The position numbers were made by a program, and so were the translations under genes. The notes under the pieces are model-generated. The model saw nothing but the letters and a program-made list of their open reading frames with translations. It made no database searches and was not told where the DNA came from. A stretch of DNA of 64,000 nucleotides from an uncultured Gammaproteobacteria bacterium (lineage in GTDB: Bacteria > Pseudomonadota > Gammaproteobacteria > HK1): the NCBI GenBank assembly GCA_958295835.1, contig OY282378.1, forward strand, positions 1,877,001-1,941,000, read 5' to 3'. Shown here in pieces: positions 25,756 to 34,860 of this stretch (within the stretch, counting starts at the first letter, position 1; each line of letters starts with the position of its first letter).

Positions 25756-27354
25756 TCAGCCCGTCATCCACCAGCGCTTGATGAAGTGGCCGCCGTCCAT
25801 CTCCCAGCCGCCGCCAATCTTCGACGGCACGCCGACCTTGGCGTTGACCGCCGCGACGTCGCTGCCGAAGGCAGGGACGATCGTTCCGCCCTGCGCGCTG
25901 ATGAGCCGCTGGACCTCCCGGTACATCTCGCTGCGCTTCCCCTGGTCGAGCTCGCCGCGGGCCTTGACCACCAGCTCGTCCACGCGCGGAATGTTGATCA
26001 GCGTGTCGTTCCATGGCGAATCGGACAGGTATGCGATGGACAGGATCAGGTCCTCCACAGGGCGGGGTCCCCAGTAGCAACTGCAGAACGGCTTCTTGTT
26101 CCAGACCTCGCTCCAGTAGCCGTCCTTGGGCTCGCGCACGATGTTCGGCTGCAGGCCGATCTTCTGCCAGTGCTCGGCGAACAACTGCGACGCGAGCACC
26201 GCGCCGCCGTACGCGGTGTCGGACGTGCTCATGTCGAACTTCGCGCCTTCGAGCCCCGCCTTCTTGAGATGGTGCTTCGCCTTGTCGAGATCGTAGGGCA
26301 CCTTCAGGTCCGGGTCGTAGCTCGGGAACTGCGGACCGAGCGGCTGATCGTTGCCGGCCGTGCCGTAGCCGAAGATGATCTTGTCGACGAACTCCTGGCG
26401 CGGTGTCGCATACTTCAGCGCCAGCCGGAAGTCGTTGTTGTCGAACGGCGGCACGTTGGTGCGCATCGGATGCGTGAAGGCGAGGTTGCTCGGTACGTCG
26501 ACAATCTGCACGCCCTTGACGCGCTTCAGCCGCTCGATGGTCTTCAGGTCGGGACGGTTGATCACGTCGACGGAGTCGCTGACGAGCGCATTCACGCGCG
26601 ACGTGTCATCGAGGATCGCGAGGATCTCGACCGAATCCGCGAAGCCGAGCTCGTTCCCCTGCCAGGCGTTCGGGTTCTTCTCCAGGGCCGTGCGCACGCC
26701 CGGATTGAACTCGCGCAGCAGGTAGCAACCGGTTCCGTGGGGTGAGTGCAGGTCGGCCTTGCCGTCCACCGTCGGAACGACGCTGAAGTGGTAATCGGTG
26801 AACAGGAAGGGCAGGTCGGCATTGGCGTCGGTGACTTCCACGACGACGGTATCGTCGCCCTCGACCCGAACGTCGCTGATCCCGGCGAACACGCCCTTGG
26901 CCGCGGACTTGGTGTCCTCGCCGCGGTGCACGTTGATGGAGTTGACGACGTCTTCCGTGGTCAGGGTCTTCCCGTTCGAGAACTCGACGCCCTTGCGGAT
27001 CCTGAAGCGCCAGACCTTGGCGTCGGGGGTGGCTTCCCAGCTTTCCGCAAGGTTCGGGGCCGGCAGGCCGTCGGTGCCGACGTCGACGATGCTGTCCCTG
27101 ATGGCCCGGCTGATGGAGATCATCGTCGTCGCGTTGTACTGGGTGGAGTCGAGCGAGTCGATCGTGTTCGCGTCGTTCAGGCCGCAACGCATATGGCCGC
27201 CGCGTTTGGGCGTATCGGCCAGGGCGCGTCCGGACCACAGGGCACCCGCCGCCGCCACCGACAGCCCCATTGCGCTCGTGTACCCGAGAAACTCACGTCT
27301 GGTCAGGCTCTTGTCGTCGAGCATGCGTTGAAGTTCGGTCTGTCTCTTCGTCAT
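25756..27354 (-). CDS. Orphan periplasmic peptide-binding protein (SBP family 5)
   Basis: A 532-aa extracellular solute-binding protein with a twin-arginine-type signal TRREFLGYTSAMGLSVAAAG. WRFRIRKGVEFSNGKTLTTE and DVVNSINVHRGEDTK are the SBP_bac_5 signature area. SPHGTGCYLLREFNPGVRTA and PVEDLILSIAYLSDSPWNDT follow. AAGGAGAACACT before ATG 27354 fixes the start. No permease or ATPase genes accompany it, so it must share the membrane parts of another system or be a scavenging receptor. It is 35% or less like the other family 5 protein at 16804 by eye. A strong terminator follows. Its neighbours (SDR, biotin carrier, M20 peptidase) suggest a small-peptide or amide substrate. Confidence 0.88.
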   Translation of the reverse strand: MTKRQTELQRMLDDKSLTRREFLGYTSAMGLSVAAAGALWSGRALADTPKRGGHMRCGLNDANTIDSLDSTQYNATTMISISRAIRDSIVDVGTDGLPAPNLAESWEATPDAKVWRFRIRKGVEFSNGKTLTTEDVVNSINVHRGEDTKSAAKGVFAGISDVRVEGDDTVVVEVTDANADLPFLFTDYHFSVVPTVDGKADLHSPHGTGCYLLREFNPGVRTALEKNPNAWQGNELGFADSVEILAILDDTSRVNALVSDSVDVINRPDLKTIERLKRVKGVQIVDVPSNLAFTHPMRTNVPPFDNNDFRLALKYATPRQEFVDKIIFGYGTAGNDQPLGPQFPSYDPDLKVPYDLDKAKHHLKKAGLEGAKFDMSTSDTAYGGAVLASQLFAEHWQKIGLQPNIVREPKDGYWSEVWNKKPFCSCYWGPRPVEDLILSIAYLSDSPWNDTLINIPRVDELVVKARGELDQGKRSEMYREVQRLISAQGGTIVPAFGSDVAAVNAKVGVPSKIGGGWEMDGGHFIKRWWMTG

Positions 27355-27420
27355 AGTGTTCTCCTTCGTGTGGATGGTTTGGTTTCGTCGAAATCGAATG
27401 CTTTTCCGACCGGATACTGC

Positions 27421-27458
27421 ATCCATGCAACCGATCGGCACCAGTGACTGGCATGGAT
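27421..27458. promoter_or_regulatory. Inverted repeat upstream of the binding-protein gene (possible operator)
   Basis: ATCCATGC (27421-27428) and GCATGGAT (27451-27458) are perfect inverted copies separated by 22 bp, about 70 bp before the start of the binding-protein gene. A TATAGT hexamer (minus strand, 27466-27471) lies just beyond, but without a convincing -35. The repeat could be a regulator site for this gene. Confidence 0.35.
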
Positions 27459-27496
27459 TGGGGCCACTATAGACTGAATCCAGCCTGCCGGGAGCA

Positions 27497-28246
27497 TTAA
27501 CGAGCGGTCAGCCCCCCGTCGACCACCAGCTCGCTGCCGGTGACGTAGGACGATTCGTCGGAGGCGAGGAAGAGCACCGCGTTCGCGACTTCATCGGGGG
27601 TGCCCATTCTTCCAAGCGGGATCTCCTGCAGCCGCCGTTCCCGGATCTCGCCGGGGGGCACCGCCTCCCGCCCCATGTCGGTTTCGATCGGCGCAGGATG
27701 CACCGAGTTGCAGCGGATATTGTCCTTCGCGTGCTGGATGGCCGCGCACTTCGTCAGGATACGCACCGCACCCTTCGAGGCGTTGTAGTCCGACGAGTAA
27801 TCGCTGCCAATGATTCCGGCGACCGAGGACAGGTTGACGATCGACCCTCCGCCGGCGTCGCGCATCGCCGGCAGCACCGCCCTGATGCCGAGGAAGACCC
27901 CCTTCACGTTGACGGCCATCATCCGGTCCAGCTCACTGGGGCTGGTGTCCTCGATGAGACGCCGGGCATAGATACCGGCGTTGTTGACGAGCACCGTGGG
28001 TCCTCCGAACGTCTCCGTGACCTGCGCGACGACCTCGGTCCATCGAGGCTCGGAGGCGACGTCGAGCGGCACGAAGCACGTCCGGTGGCCGGCGGCGGCG
28101 AGCGTCTCGCACAGCGCGGCGCCTTCCTCGACGCATACGTCGGTGAGCGCCACCGATGCTCCTTCGGCCGCGAAGCGGCGCGCGACCGCGGCCCCGATCC
28201 CCGCGGCGGCGCCCGTGACCAGCGCGACTTTCCCTTCGAGTCTCAT
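27497..28246 (-). CDS. SDR-family NAD(P)-dependent oxidoreductase
   Basis: A 249-aa classical short-chain dehydrogenase. The cofactor motif is [20 protein letters not shown] (TGxxxGIG). NNAGIYARR and [20 protein letters not shown] contain the NNAG motif and the Ser-Tyr-x-x-x-Lys catalytic set (S of NLSS, YNASK). The tail [20 protein letters not shown] is standard. ALTDVC after the second strand has an aspartate that favours NAD over NADP. It follows the biotin-carrier gene by 41 bp and precedes the peptide-binding protein gene by 142 bp, so all three are probably co-transcribed. Substrate unknown. Confidence 0.9.
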   Translation of the reverse strand: MRLEGKVALVTGAAAGIGAAVARRFAAEGASVALTDVCVEEGAALCETLAAAGHRTCFVPLDVASEPRWTEVVAQVTETFGGPTVLVNNAGIYARRLIEDTSPSELDRMMAVNVKGVFLGIRAVLPAMRDAGGGSIVNLSSVAGIIGSDYSSDYNASKGAVRILTKCAAIQHAKDNIRCNSVHPAPIETDMGREAVPPGEIRERRLQEIPLGRMGTPDEVANAVLFLASDESSYVTGSELVVDGGLTAR

Positions 28247-28287
28247 GGTCGGTTCCCCGGAGGCACCGGCGCGCGTGGCAGGCCGCC

Positions 28288-28806
28288 TCATGCCGGATCG
28301 ATGACGAACAGGATCTGGTCGTATTCGACGAGCTCGGCCTCGCGCGCGCAGATCCGGGCAATGCGCCCCCGCGTCTTCGCGTAAATCGTCGTGTACAGCT
28401 TCATGACCTCGACGAGGCACAGCGGTGCATCCGTCTCGACCTCGCTGCCGACCTCGACGTAGGGAGGTTCGTCCGGGGCCGGGCGCCGGTAGAAGGTCCC
28501 CACCATCGGGGAGCGGACTGCGACCTGCCCTTCAACGAGGCTTGGCGCGCCGGCTGCGGCCGGCACACGGTCCTGCCCCGCGGCGGCCTTCGCGGGCGGT
28601 GCGGCCGGTGACGGTTCGGGCGACACGGGTGAGGGTGAGGACGGCACGGATGGCGCAAGCGCCGCGGGCGCACCCGCCGCCGGGGGCATTGCGCCCTTGC
28701 GCCGCACTTCGACCTTGAGATCGCCGATCTCGACCACGATCTCGTCGAGCGTGCTCCGGTCGACGATTCGGATGATATCGGCGATGTCGGAGTGTGTGAG
28801 GGACAT
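28288..28806 (-). CDS. Biotin carboxyl carrier protein-like subunit (AccB-type)
   Basis: A 172-aa protein with an N-terminal docking segment ([20 protein letters not shown]), a Pro/Ala-rich linker (about 45-90) and a C-terminal biotinyl domain. The biotin-accepting lysine is in [13 protein letters not shown], where the usual AMKM is replaced by VMKL. The thumb-containing [20 protein letters not shown] is AccB-like. No biotin carboxylase or carboxyltransferase gene is next to it, so it is probably a second, dedicated carrier rather than the housekeeping AccB. The start is ATG 28806; ATG 28833 would add nine residues. A good promoter lies 42 bp upstream. Confidence 0.85.
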   Translation of the reverse strand: MSLTHSDIADIIRIVDRSTLDEIVVEIGDLKVEVRRKGAMPPAAGAPAALAPSVPSSPSPVSPEPSPAAPPAKAAAGQDRVPAAAGAPSLVEGQVAVRSPMVGTFYRRPAPDEPPYVEVGSEVETDAPLCLVEVMKLYTTIYAKTRGRIARICAREAELVEYDQILFVIDPA

Positions 28807-28847
28807 GAAGGCGACAGCCGGTGCAGGAGTCATCCGACGCGGGATGC

Positions 28848-28876
28848 ACTATAGGTAACCGATCCGCGCATGGCAA
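28848..28876 (-). promoter_or_regulatory. Sigma-70-type promoter for the biotin-carrier/SDR unit
   Basis: On the minus strand TTGCCA (28871-28876) and TATAGT (28848-28853) are separated by exactly 17 bp. Each differs from consensus at one position. The expected start site near 28841 leaves a leader of about 35 nt before ATG 28806. Confidence 0.7.
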
Positions 28877-29098
28877 TGACGGCACCATCCCCGCCGGAGC
28901 CATCCCTTGTTCGCCGCGGGGCAGGGATCAGGTTTCCCGGCGGCGTCGAGGTAGTCCGGGTATGCCCTCGCATGGAACGAACCTGTCCACCCCGCAAGCC
29001 CGCTCCCGGCGGATCGAATGAATGGAGGGCCGCACCCGAGGTCGCAAGGCGGCCCTGGGCCGGAGCCCGCGCGCCGCCGGTCATCCGCCTTATTCAAT

Positions 29099-30346
29099 TC
29101 AGCGAGACAGATAGTCATGGGCGGAGAGGACGTGGGTCTTGACCACGTGCAGAAAATCGTCGATCGGAACGTGCTCGTCGCCGGCGCCCATGCCGGCGGG
29201 AAACGGGCCGTACACGTAGGCGGGCACGTCGATGTAGCGCCACAGCCGTGCATCGGTGCCACCGAGGCTCGACGTCGGCTGCGGCTCGAAGCCGCGCAGC
29301 GCCTTCACGTTCGCCTGGATGATGCCGACCATCTCGTGCTCCGGATCGCACCACGCGGGCGGCGCATGGTTGATGACGGTGTAGCTCGCCTGCGGGTAGC
29401 TGGCGAGGATGCGGTCGATCCCGGCCAGCACCCGATCGCCGTCGACCCCGATGGGCAGGCGGAAGTCGGCCTCGATCACGCACTCGCTCGGCACCATGTT
29501 CACCTTGAGCCCCGCGCGCACCACGCCGATGTTGACGGTGATCTTCTGCACAATCTCCGCCGCGCCGGGGCCGAGCGCCCGGTCCGTGGTCTCGGCCGCG
29601 CGCGCGAGCAGTGGCCCGACGTTCCCGGGCGCCGGGGTGTCCATCTCCTCCAGGCGCTCCAGGTCCGCGATGAGGCGCGCGCCGATCCTGCTCGCGCTCT
29701 CCGAGGCATGGGTGTACGCCCCGTGCGCGCCCTGGGTGCGCACCTTGAACTCGACCCATAGCGGACCCTTCTCGCCGAAGCGGATGCTCCAGGGGCTGCT
29801 CGGCTCGCCGTTCAGGCAGCAGTCGCCGTGCACCTCGGGGTGGTGCTCGATGAGGTAGCGCGCTCCCCACGGGCCGAAGGTCTCCTCGTCGGAGACCGCG
29901 GTGAGGGTCAGCCGGCCCTTGAGCCGGTCGCGGATACCGTGCAGGTACATGAACGTGAAGATCGACGCGCTGGTCCCGCACTTCATGTCGGCGGAGCCGC
30001 GTCCCCAGACCTTGCCGTCCTCCACCGCGCCGCTCCACGGGCCGCCGTGCGACCACGTCTCGTGGTCCCCGGCGGGGAATACGTCGATATGCCCGTTGAG
30101 CACGAGATGGCGTCCCGGGTTCGCGCACTCGAAGGTACCGACCACGTTCGGGAACTCGGGATGGGGGTCGATGATCCGGTAGGGCAGCGCGTGCGCGTCG
30201 AGGAAGGCCCTGATGTGCGCGACCGCCTCGCGCGTATCGCCGGGCGGGTTCGGGGTCTTCGCCTGCACGAATTTCGAGTAGAACTCGATCAGCATGTCGC
30301 GGTCGGCCTCGATGCGATCGAGCAGGGCCTGTTTCGTGTCGTTCAT
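29099..30346 (-). CDS. M20-family metallopeptidase/deacylase (ArgE/DapE/ACY1-like)
   Basis: A 415-aa di-zinc hydrolase. HLVLNGHIDVFPAGDHETWS holds the first zinc histidine and its aspartate (HxD). WGRGSADMKCGTSA has the bridging aspartate and AVSDEETFGPWGARY the catalytic EE pair. SIRFGEKGPLWVEFKVRTQG and HGAYTH form the lid domain, and SLGGTDARLWRYIDVPAYVY holds the last conserved region. GAGAGGA precedes ATG 30346. It is followed by the biotin-carrier gene across a 292-bp gap. Acylated amino acids or dipeptides are the likely substrates, but the exact one is open. Confidence 0.87.
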   Translation of the reverse strand: MNDTKQALLDRIEADRDMLIEFYSKFVQAKTPNPPGDTREAVAHIRAFLDAHALPYRIIDPHPEFPNVVGTFECANPGRHLVLNGHIDVFPAGDHETWSHGGPWSGAVEDGKVWGRGSADMKCGTSASIFTFMYLHGIRDRLKGRLTLTAVSDEETFGPWGARYLIEHHPEVHGDCCLNGEPSSPWSIRFGEKGPLWVEFKVRTQGAHGAYTHASESASRIGARLIADLERLEEMDTPAPGNVGPLLARAAETTDRALGPGAAEIVQKITVNIGVVRAGLKVNMVPSECVIEADFRLPIGVDGDRVLAGIDRILASYPQASYTVINHAPPAWCDPEHEMVGIIQANVKALRGFEPQPTSSLGGTDARLWRYIDVPAYVYGPFPAGMGAGDEHVPIDDFLHVVKTHVLSAHDYLSR

Positions 30347-30480
30347 CGGTGGATCCTCTCTCCTCTCCGACCGGCGCGCCAGACAGCGAAGCCGCAGCCG
30401 GGCGAGGCGTTGATGCAATTCGGGCAGTGCCTCGCTTCGTGCCGTCCGCCGGTGTGTCTCCTCCCCCTCCGGGCGCCGCG

Positions 30481-31575
30481 TCAGGCGTCGAAGCCGTAGA
30501 TGCGCGCGGCGTTGCCCCAGACGATCTTCTGCCGATCTTCCTCGCCGAGCCCTTCGAAGGTACGGGCGATGACCTCCCGGGAGTGTGGGAAGGACCCCTC
30601 GTCGTGGGGGTAGTCGCTGCCCCAGAGCATCGAGTCCGCGCCGGTGAATGCGAGGTTGCGCAGGGCGACGGGATCGTCGGTGAACGTGATGTAACCCTGG
30701 CGCGCGAAGTATTCGCTCGGCTTCAGCGCGAGCCGCGGGCGGATCCACATGTGCTTCTTCTCCACCTGCTCGTCGAGCACGTGGAGCAGCCACGCGAGCC
30801 ATCCCGCGCCGCACTCGACCACCACGAAGTCGAGCCTCGGATGACGCTCGCACACCCCGCCCGAGATGAGCTGCGAGACCGGGTGCTGGCCGTCCGCCAT
30901 GCGCATGGCCATGAAGTCCAGCGCACCGCCGATGCCTTCTTCCTCGCCCCAGTCCTCGGGATAGGTGTCCTCGGAGTTGGTGAACGCATGGAACGCCAGC
31001 ACCAGGCCGGTGTCCTCGATGGCCGACCACAGTGGCTCGTACTCCGGCCGGTTGTAGGGGTATTCGCGGTTGGTGATCGGCACCTTGATCGATCGATAGC
31101 CGAGCTTCGCGGCGCGTTCGACCTCCGCGACCGCCGCGTCGACGTCGTGCACCGGGGTCATCGCCACCGGCGCGAAGCGATCGCGGTGGGCGCCGAAGTG
31201 CTCGCTCGCCCAGTCGTTCCACGCCTTCGCCACCGCGAGCTGGTAGTCGGGGGCCGGCGACATGAACAGGCCGAGCGACTGGTTCGGGTAGATGACCTCG
31301 GCGCTGACGCCGTCGCGCTCCAGGTCGGCGAGGCGCCGGTCGAGGTCGCGCCCGCCGCTCGGGTCCTTGCGGAACTCGCGGTCGCGGTCCTCCTCGGTGG
31401 TGCGCGTCTCGGCGATGTCGAGCCGCCGCGGGCGCCGCCCGTCGACGACGAGATAGCGCGCCCCGTCGCGCTCGACGATATGCGGCGCGCGGTGCCGGAG
31501 GGACTTCGGGATGCGCTCGTAGAGCTCGGGGGGCTCCTGCACGTGCGAATCGGCCGAGATCACCTTGTTCATCAT
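30481..31575 (-). CDS. Amidohydrolase-2 family metal-dependent hydrolase/decarboxylase
   Basis: A 364-aa TIM-barrel protein. SADSHVQEPPELYERIP contains the N-terminal DxH metal ligands. VLAFHAFTNSED supplies the middle histidine, and LWGSDYPHDEGSFPHSREVI the C-terminal aspartate. The group includes ACMSD-type decarboxylases and hydrolases of aromatic or amide compounds. Two ATG codons (31575, 31572) stand together behind a CAGGAC sequence. It precedes the M20 gene on the same strand by 134 bp, so the pair may act in one catabolic route. The region upstream (to 31882) holds a REP-like element and no gene. Confidence 0.85.
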   Translation of the reverse strand: MMNKVISADSHVQEPPELYERIPKSLRHRAPHIVERDGARYLVVDGRRPRRLDIAETRTTEEDRDREFRKDPSGGRDLDRRLADLERDGVSAEVIYPNQSLGLFMSPAPDYQLAVAKAWNDWASEHFGAHRDRFAPVAMTPVHDVDAAVAEVERAAKLGYRSIKVPITNREYPYNRPEYEPLWSAIEDTGLVLAFHAFTNSEDTYPEDWGEEEGIGGALDFMAMRMADGQHPVSQLISGGVCERHPRLDFVVVECGAGWLAWLLHVLDEQVEKKHMWIRPRLALKPSEYFARQGYITFTDDPVALRNLAFTGADSMLWGSDYPHDEGSFPHSREVIARTFEGLGEEDRQKIVWGNAARIYGFDA

Positions 31576-31810
31576 GTCCTGGTTTCCATTGAAGTCGCGC
31601 GCTGTTCCTTGATGAGCCGCCGGTGCACGATGGACCAGCGCTGCATGTATCGAGCGGCGGCTTGCGGGGAGATCGGCCGGCGGTTCGCATCCATGGCGCG
31701 TCATTGTAGCGGCTGTATCTTGTGCTGATCGCACGCCCGAACCGGGTATCCTCGCGAACATCCCCGGGAATCCCCGAGTGGGGTCCCGATGCGTGGTGAC
31801 GCGTTTGCCG

Positions 31811-31855
31811 TCATTCCCCGTCATCCCCGTGAAAACGGGGAGAAAGCTGGAATCC
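31811..31855. repeat. REP-like palindromic element
   Basis: CCCCGT (31825-31830), GAAA, ACGGGG (31835-31840) form a perfect hairpin, preceded by GTCATTCCCC and followed by AAAGCTGGAATCCA. This layout (GTCATTCCC ... GAAA ... GGAATCCA) is the common proteobacterial REP form. It lies in the 307-bp divergent region between the amidohydrolase gene and the flavoprotein operon. Confidence 0.75.
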
Positions 31856-31882
31856 ACTCCGGCAACCCCCGATGGAGTCTCG

Positions 31883-33007
31883 ATGCGCGGTGACGGCTAC
31901 GACGCGGTGGTGATCGGCGCCGGGCTGGTCGGCGCCGCGATCGCCTACGGGCTGGCGCGTGCCGGGCAGCGGGTCGCGGTCCTCGACGAGGAGGACGCGG
32001 CGCACCGCGCGAGCCGCGGCAACTTCGGGTTGGTGTGGGTGCAGGGCAAGGGGGCCGGACGCCCCGAGTACGCGCGGTGGTCGCGCGCCTCGTCCGAACG
32101 CTGGTTCGATCTGTCCGAAGCGCTCGTCGAGGATTGCGAGCTTGCGCCATGCTATGCCCGCCCCGGCGGAGTGGTGCCCGCGCTCTCCGATGACGAGCTT
32201 TCCGATCTCGATTCGATGCTCGCCGGTCTCCGGCAGGCGGCCGGCAACGCCGGCTACGAGTACGAGATCCTCGACCGCTCCCGCGTCCGCGAGCTGCTGC
32301 CGGCCTGCGGGCCGGAGGTCGCCGGCGGCGCCTGGACTCCCTACGACGGCCAGGCGAATCCCCTGAAGCTCATGCGCGGCCTGCACGCATCGCTCGTGGC
32401 CCGTGGCGCGGACTACCTGAGCGGCGCGCGGGCTGACGGCATCCAGGCCCTCCCCGGCGGCGGCTTCACCGTCCGCACCGCGCGCGGGGCCATCACCGGC
32501 GAGAAGGTGGTCATCGCGGCCGGCCACGGATCGAAGGCGCTCGGCGCGATGGTCGGGCTCGACGTCCCGGTGCACCCCGAGCATGGGCAGATCCTCGTCA
32601 CCGAGCGTGTCGCGCCGCTGCTCGATCACCCGACCCTGAACATCCGCCAGACCGACGAAGGTTCGCTGCTGCTCGGCGCGTCGCAGGAAGACCGCGGCTT
32701 CGACACCTCGGTGTTCGCCCGCACGAGCCGCGATATCGCCCATCGCGCGATGCGCATCTTTCCGTGCATCGCGACGTTCCGCGTGGTGCGCACGTGGGGC
32801 GCGCTCCGGGTGATGACCCCGGACGGATTTCCCATCTACGACCAGTCGAAGACGCACCCCGGCGCCTTCGTCTTCACCTGCCACAGCGGTGTCACCCTCG
32901 CGGCGAACCACGCGCTCGAAGCGAGCCGCTGGGTGATCGAGGGCGTGATCCCCGAGGAAATGGCCTGCTTCTCCACGGATCGCTTCGATGTTTCGCAGGC
33001 TGCCTGA
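31883..33007 (+). CDS. DAO-family FAD oxidoreductase, catalytic subunit of an HcnABC-like dehydrogenase
   Basis: A 374-aa flavoprotein. AVVIGAGLVGAAIAYGLARA is the FAD site. ALDEEDAAHRASRGNFGLVW and GAWTPYDGQANPLKLMRG are typical of the glycine/sarcosine/opine dehydrogenase group. MTPDGFPIYDQSKTHPGAFV is the C-terminal flavin-binding strand. The two genes that follow encode a small [2Fe-2S] protein and an NAD(P)/FAD protein. This set is arranged as in cyanide synthase (HcnABC), opine oxidases and D-hydroxyproline dehydrogenase. ATG 31883 is chosen because the GxGxxG motif follows at the right distance; the frame is open further upstream. It overlaps the next gene by 20 nt. Confidence 0.85.
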   Translation: MRGDGYDAVVIGAGLVGAAIAYGLARAGQRVAVLDEEDAAHRASRGNFGLVWVQGKGAGRPEYARWSRASSERWFDLSEALVEDCELAPCYARPGGVVPALSDDELSDLDSMLAGLRQAAGNAGYEYEILDRSRVRELLPACGPEVAGGAWTPYDGQANPLKLMRGLHASLVARGADYLSGARADGIQALPGGGFTVRTARGAITGEKVVIAAGHGSKALGAMVGLDVPVHPEHGQILVTERVAPLLDHPTLNIRQTDEGSLLLGASQEDRGFDTSVFARTSRDIAHRAMRIFPCIATFRVVRTWGALRVMTPDGFPIYDQSKTHPGAFVFTCHSGVTLAANHALEASRWVIEGVIPEEMACFSTDRFDVSQAA

Positions 33008-33281
33008 CCCCGCCGCCATCGTCACCTTCGACTTCGAAGGGGCGGCCTTCGAGGCGTGCGAGGGCGATTCCGTCGCCGCCGCATTGCTCGCCAACGGCGT
33101 CCTCGCGTTCCGCACCACGCCCGTCTCCGGCACGCCGCGCGGTCCCTGGTGCCTCATCGGCGAGTGCCACGAATGCCTCGTCGAGGTCGACGGCGAGCCG
33201 AACCGCCAAGCCTGCATGATCGAAGTGCGGGCGGACATGAGGGTGCGCCGCCAGCACGGCGCGCGGGTGGTGGCGCGATGA
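32988..33281 (+). CDS. [2Fe-2S] subunit of the HcnABC-like dehydrogenase (HcnA-like)
   Basis: A 97-aa ferredoxin-like subunit. Cysteines occur at CEGDSVAAALLANGV, CLIGECHECLVEVDG and CMIEVRADM. The CxxxxCxxC cluster (CLIGECHEC) plus the later Cys are the usual [2Fe-2S] ligands of this subunit type. VSGTPRGPWCLIGECHECLV is close to HcnA/SoxA-type small subunits. It overlaps its neighbours on both sides (20 nt and 4 nt), so the three subunits are made together. It passes electrons between the two flavoproteins. Confidence 0.88.
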   Translation: MFRRLPDPAAIVTFDFEGAAFEACEGDSVAAALLANGVLAFRTTPVSGTPRGPWCLIGECHECLVEVDGEPNRQACMIEVRADMRVRRQHGARVVAR

Positions 33282-34786
33282 ACGAGGCCTTCGAGCTGGC
33301 GATCGTCGGCGCAGGGCCGGCCGGCATGTCGGCCGCCATCGTGGCGCGCGAGCAGGGCATCGACGTGCTCGTGCTCGACGAGCAGGCCGCGCCCGGCGGG
33401 CAGATCTACCGCAACGTCGAGACGGTCACCGCCGAACGGCCGAACGCCGCGCGCGCGCTCGGCGAGGACTACGTGGCCGGCGCGGCCCTCGCACGTGCGT
33501 TCCGCGAATGCGGCGCGCGCTACTCGCCGCGCACGCCGGTATGGGAAGTGGGCACCGTGGCGCGGCGCGCGGACGGAACGGCGCCCTTCGAGCTCGGGGT
33601 CTTGCGGGACGGCATCGCGCGGATGGTGTACGCGCGTTGCGTGATCGTGGCCACCGGCGCGCGGGAACGCGCGGCGCCGGTGCCAGGGGCGCTCCTGCCC
33701 GGCGTGATGGGGGCGGGCGGCGCACAGTCGCTGCTCAAGAGCTCGGGGCTCGTCCCCGACGTGCCGGCGGTCATCGCGGGCTCGGGTCCGCTCGTCTACC
33801 TGATCGCCTGCCAGCTCGTCCGCGCCGGCGCGCCGGTACGCGCGGTGCTGCTCACGATGCCTCCCGACCGCCGCGTGGCCGCCGCCCTGCCGCAAGCGTT
33901 CGCGATGCCGGGCGAGCTGCGCAAGGGCATCGCATGGCGATGCGCGCTCGCGAGCCGGGGCGTGAAGGTCATGCGCGCGGACGGTCTGGCGATCGAAGGC
34001 GGCGAGCGGGTCGAGGCGGTGCGCTTCACCCATCGCGGCCGGGAGCGGTCGATCGACACCTCCCTCGTGCTCCTGCACGAAGGAGTGGTTCCCAACGCAC
34101 ATCTCACCCTCGCGGCGCAGCTCGACCACGTCCGGGACGATCGCCAGCACGGCTTTCGCCCGGTGGCGGACGACTGGGGAGAGACCAGCGAGCGCGGCGT
34201 ACTGGTCGCGGGCGACTGCGCCCGCATCCTCGGCGCGCGGGCCGCGGTCGATTCCGGCCGGCTCGCGGCGCTCGAAGCGGCGTATCGCCTGGGAAGGATC
34301 GAAGCGCGCCGGCGTGACGCCCTCGCGATTCCGCATCGCGCCTCACTGAAGCGGCGCCGGTGCTTCCAGGCGTTCCTGGATCGCGTGTTCGAGCCGGGTC
34401 CGGCGGTGCTGCGTCCCTCGGACCCGACGGTGACGGTATGCCGGTGCGAGGAGGTGACGGTGGCCGAGATCGAGCACGTCATCGCCAGCGGATGCCCGGG
34501 TCCCAATCAGGCGAAGGCGTTCACCCGCTGCGGGATGGGACCGTGCCAGGGCCGGATGTGCGCGACGGTGGTGAGCGGGATCTTCGCCGAGCGCCGGGAC
34601 ATCGGTGCCGAAGACGGAATCGGAGCCGGCGCCACCACCGGAGCTGCGACCGGCGCGGCCGGACACTACCGCATCCGGCCACCGGTCAAGCCGCTCACCG
34701 TCGGTGAGCTCGCGGCGCTCGAAGACGCCCGCGCCAGCGGTCGCCGTTCACACCGGACGACATGTGCGAAGCGATCATCAGCCTGA
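33278..34786 (+). CDS. NAD(P)/FAD-binding subunit with BFD-like [2Fe-2S] domain (HcnB-like)
   Basis: A 502-aa protein. The first dinucleotide site is ELAIVGAGPAGMSAAIVARE, then GGQIYRNVETVT, the ATGARERAAPVPGALLPGVM switch and the second site VIAGSGPLVYLIACQLVRAG. Residues about 380-440 form a BFD-like [2Fe-2S] domain with VCRCEEVTVAEIEHVI and CGMGPCQGRMC. It starts at ATG 33278, overlapping the small subunit by ATGA. After the BFD domain come a Gly/Ala-Thr repeat stretch and a short basic tail that looks like read-on sequence, so the original stop may have been lost. The expected acceptor is the respiratory chain. Confidence 0.88.
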   Translation: MNEAFELAIVGAGPAGMSAAIVAREQGIDVLVLDEQAAPGGQIYRNVETVTAERPNAARALGEDYVAGAALARAFRECGARYSPRTPVWEVGTVARRADGTAPFELGVLRDGIARMVYARCVIVATGARERAAPVPGALLPGVMGAGGAQSLLKSSGLVPDVPAVIAGSGPLVYLIACQLVRAGAPVRAVLLTMPPDRRVAAALPQAFAMPGELRKGIAWRCALASRGVKVMRADGLAIEGGERVEAVRFTHRGRERSIDTSLVLLHEGVVPNAHLTLAAQLDHVRDDRQHGFRPVADDWGETSERGVLVAGDCARILGARAAVDSGRLAALEAAYRLGRIEARRRDALAIPHRASLKRRRCFQAFLDRVFEPGPAVLRPSDPTVTVCRCEEVTVAEIEHVIASGCPGPNQAKAFTRCGMGPCQGRMCATVVSGIFAERRDIGAEDGIGAGATTGAATGAAGHYRIRPPVKPLTVGELAALEDARASGRRSHRTTCAKRSSA

Positions 34787-34860
34787 TGGCCCGGTTTGCC
34801 AGGGCATCGTCCCCGCCCGCCAGGCATCCGGACAAGACGACGGAATCGTCGAAGACGCGC

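Noticed and set aside
28807..29098. A small gene between the biotin carrier and M20 genes
   Set aside because: Frames exist on both strands but have no ribosome site or recognisable pattern; only the promoter is supported.
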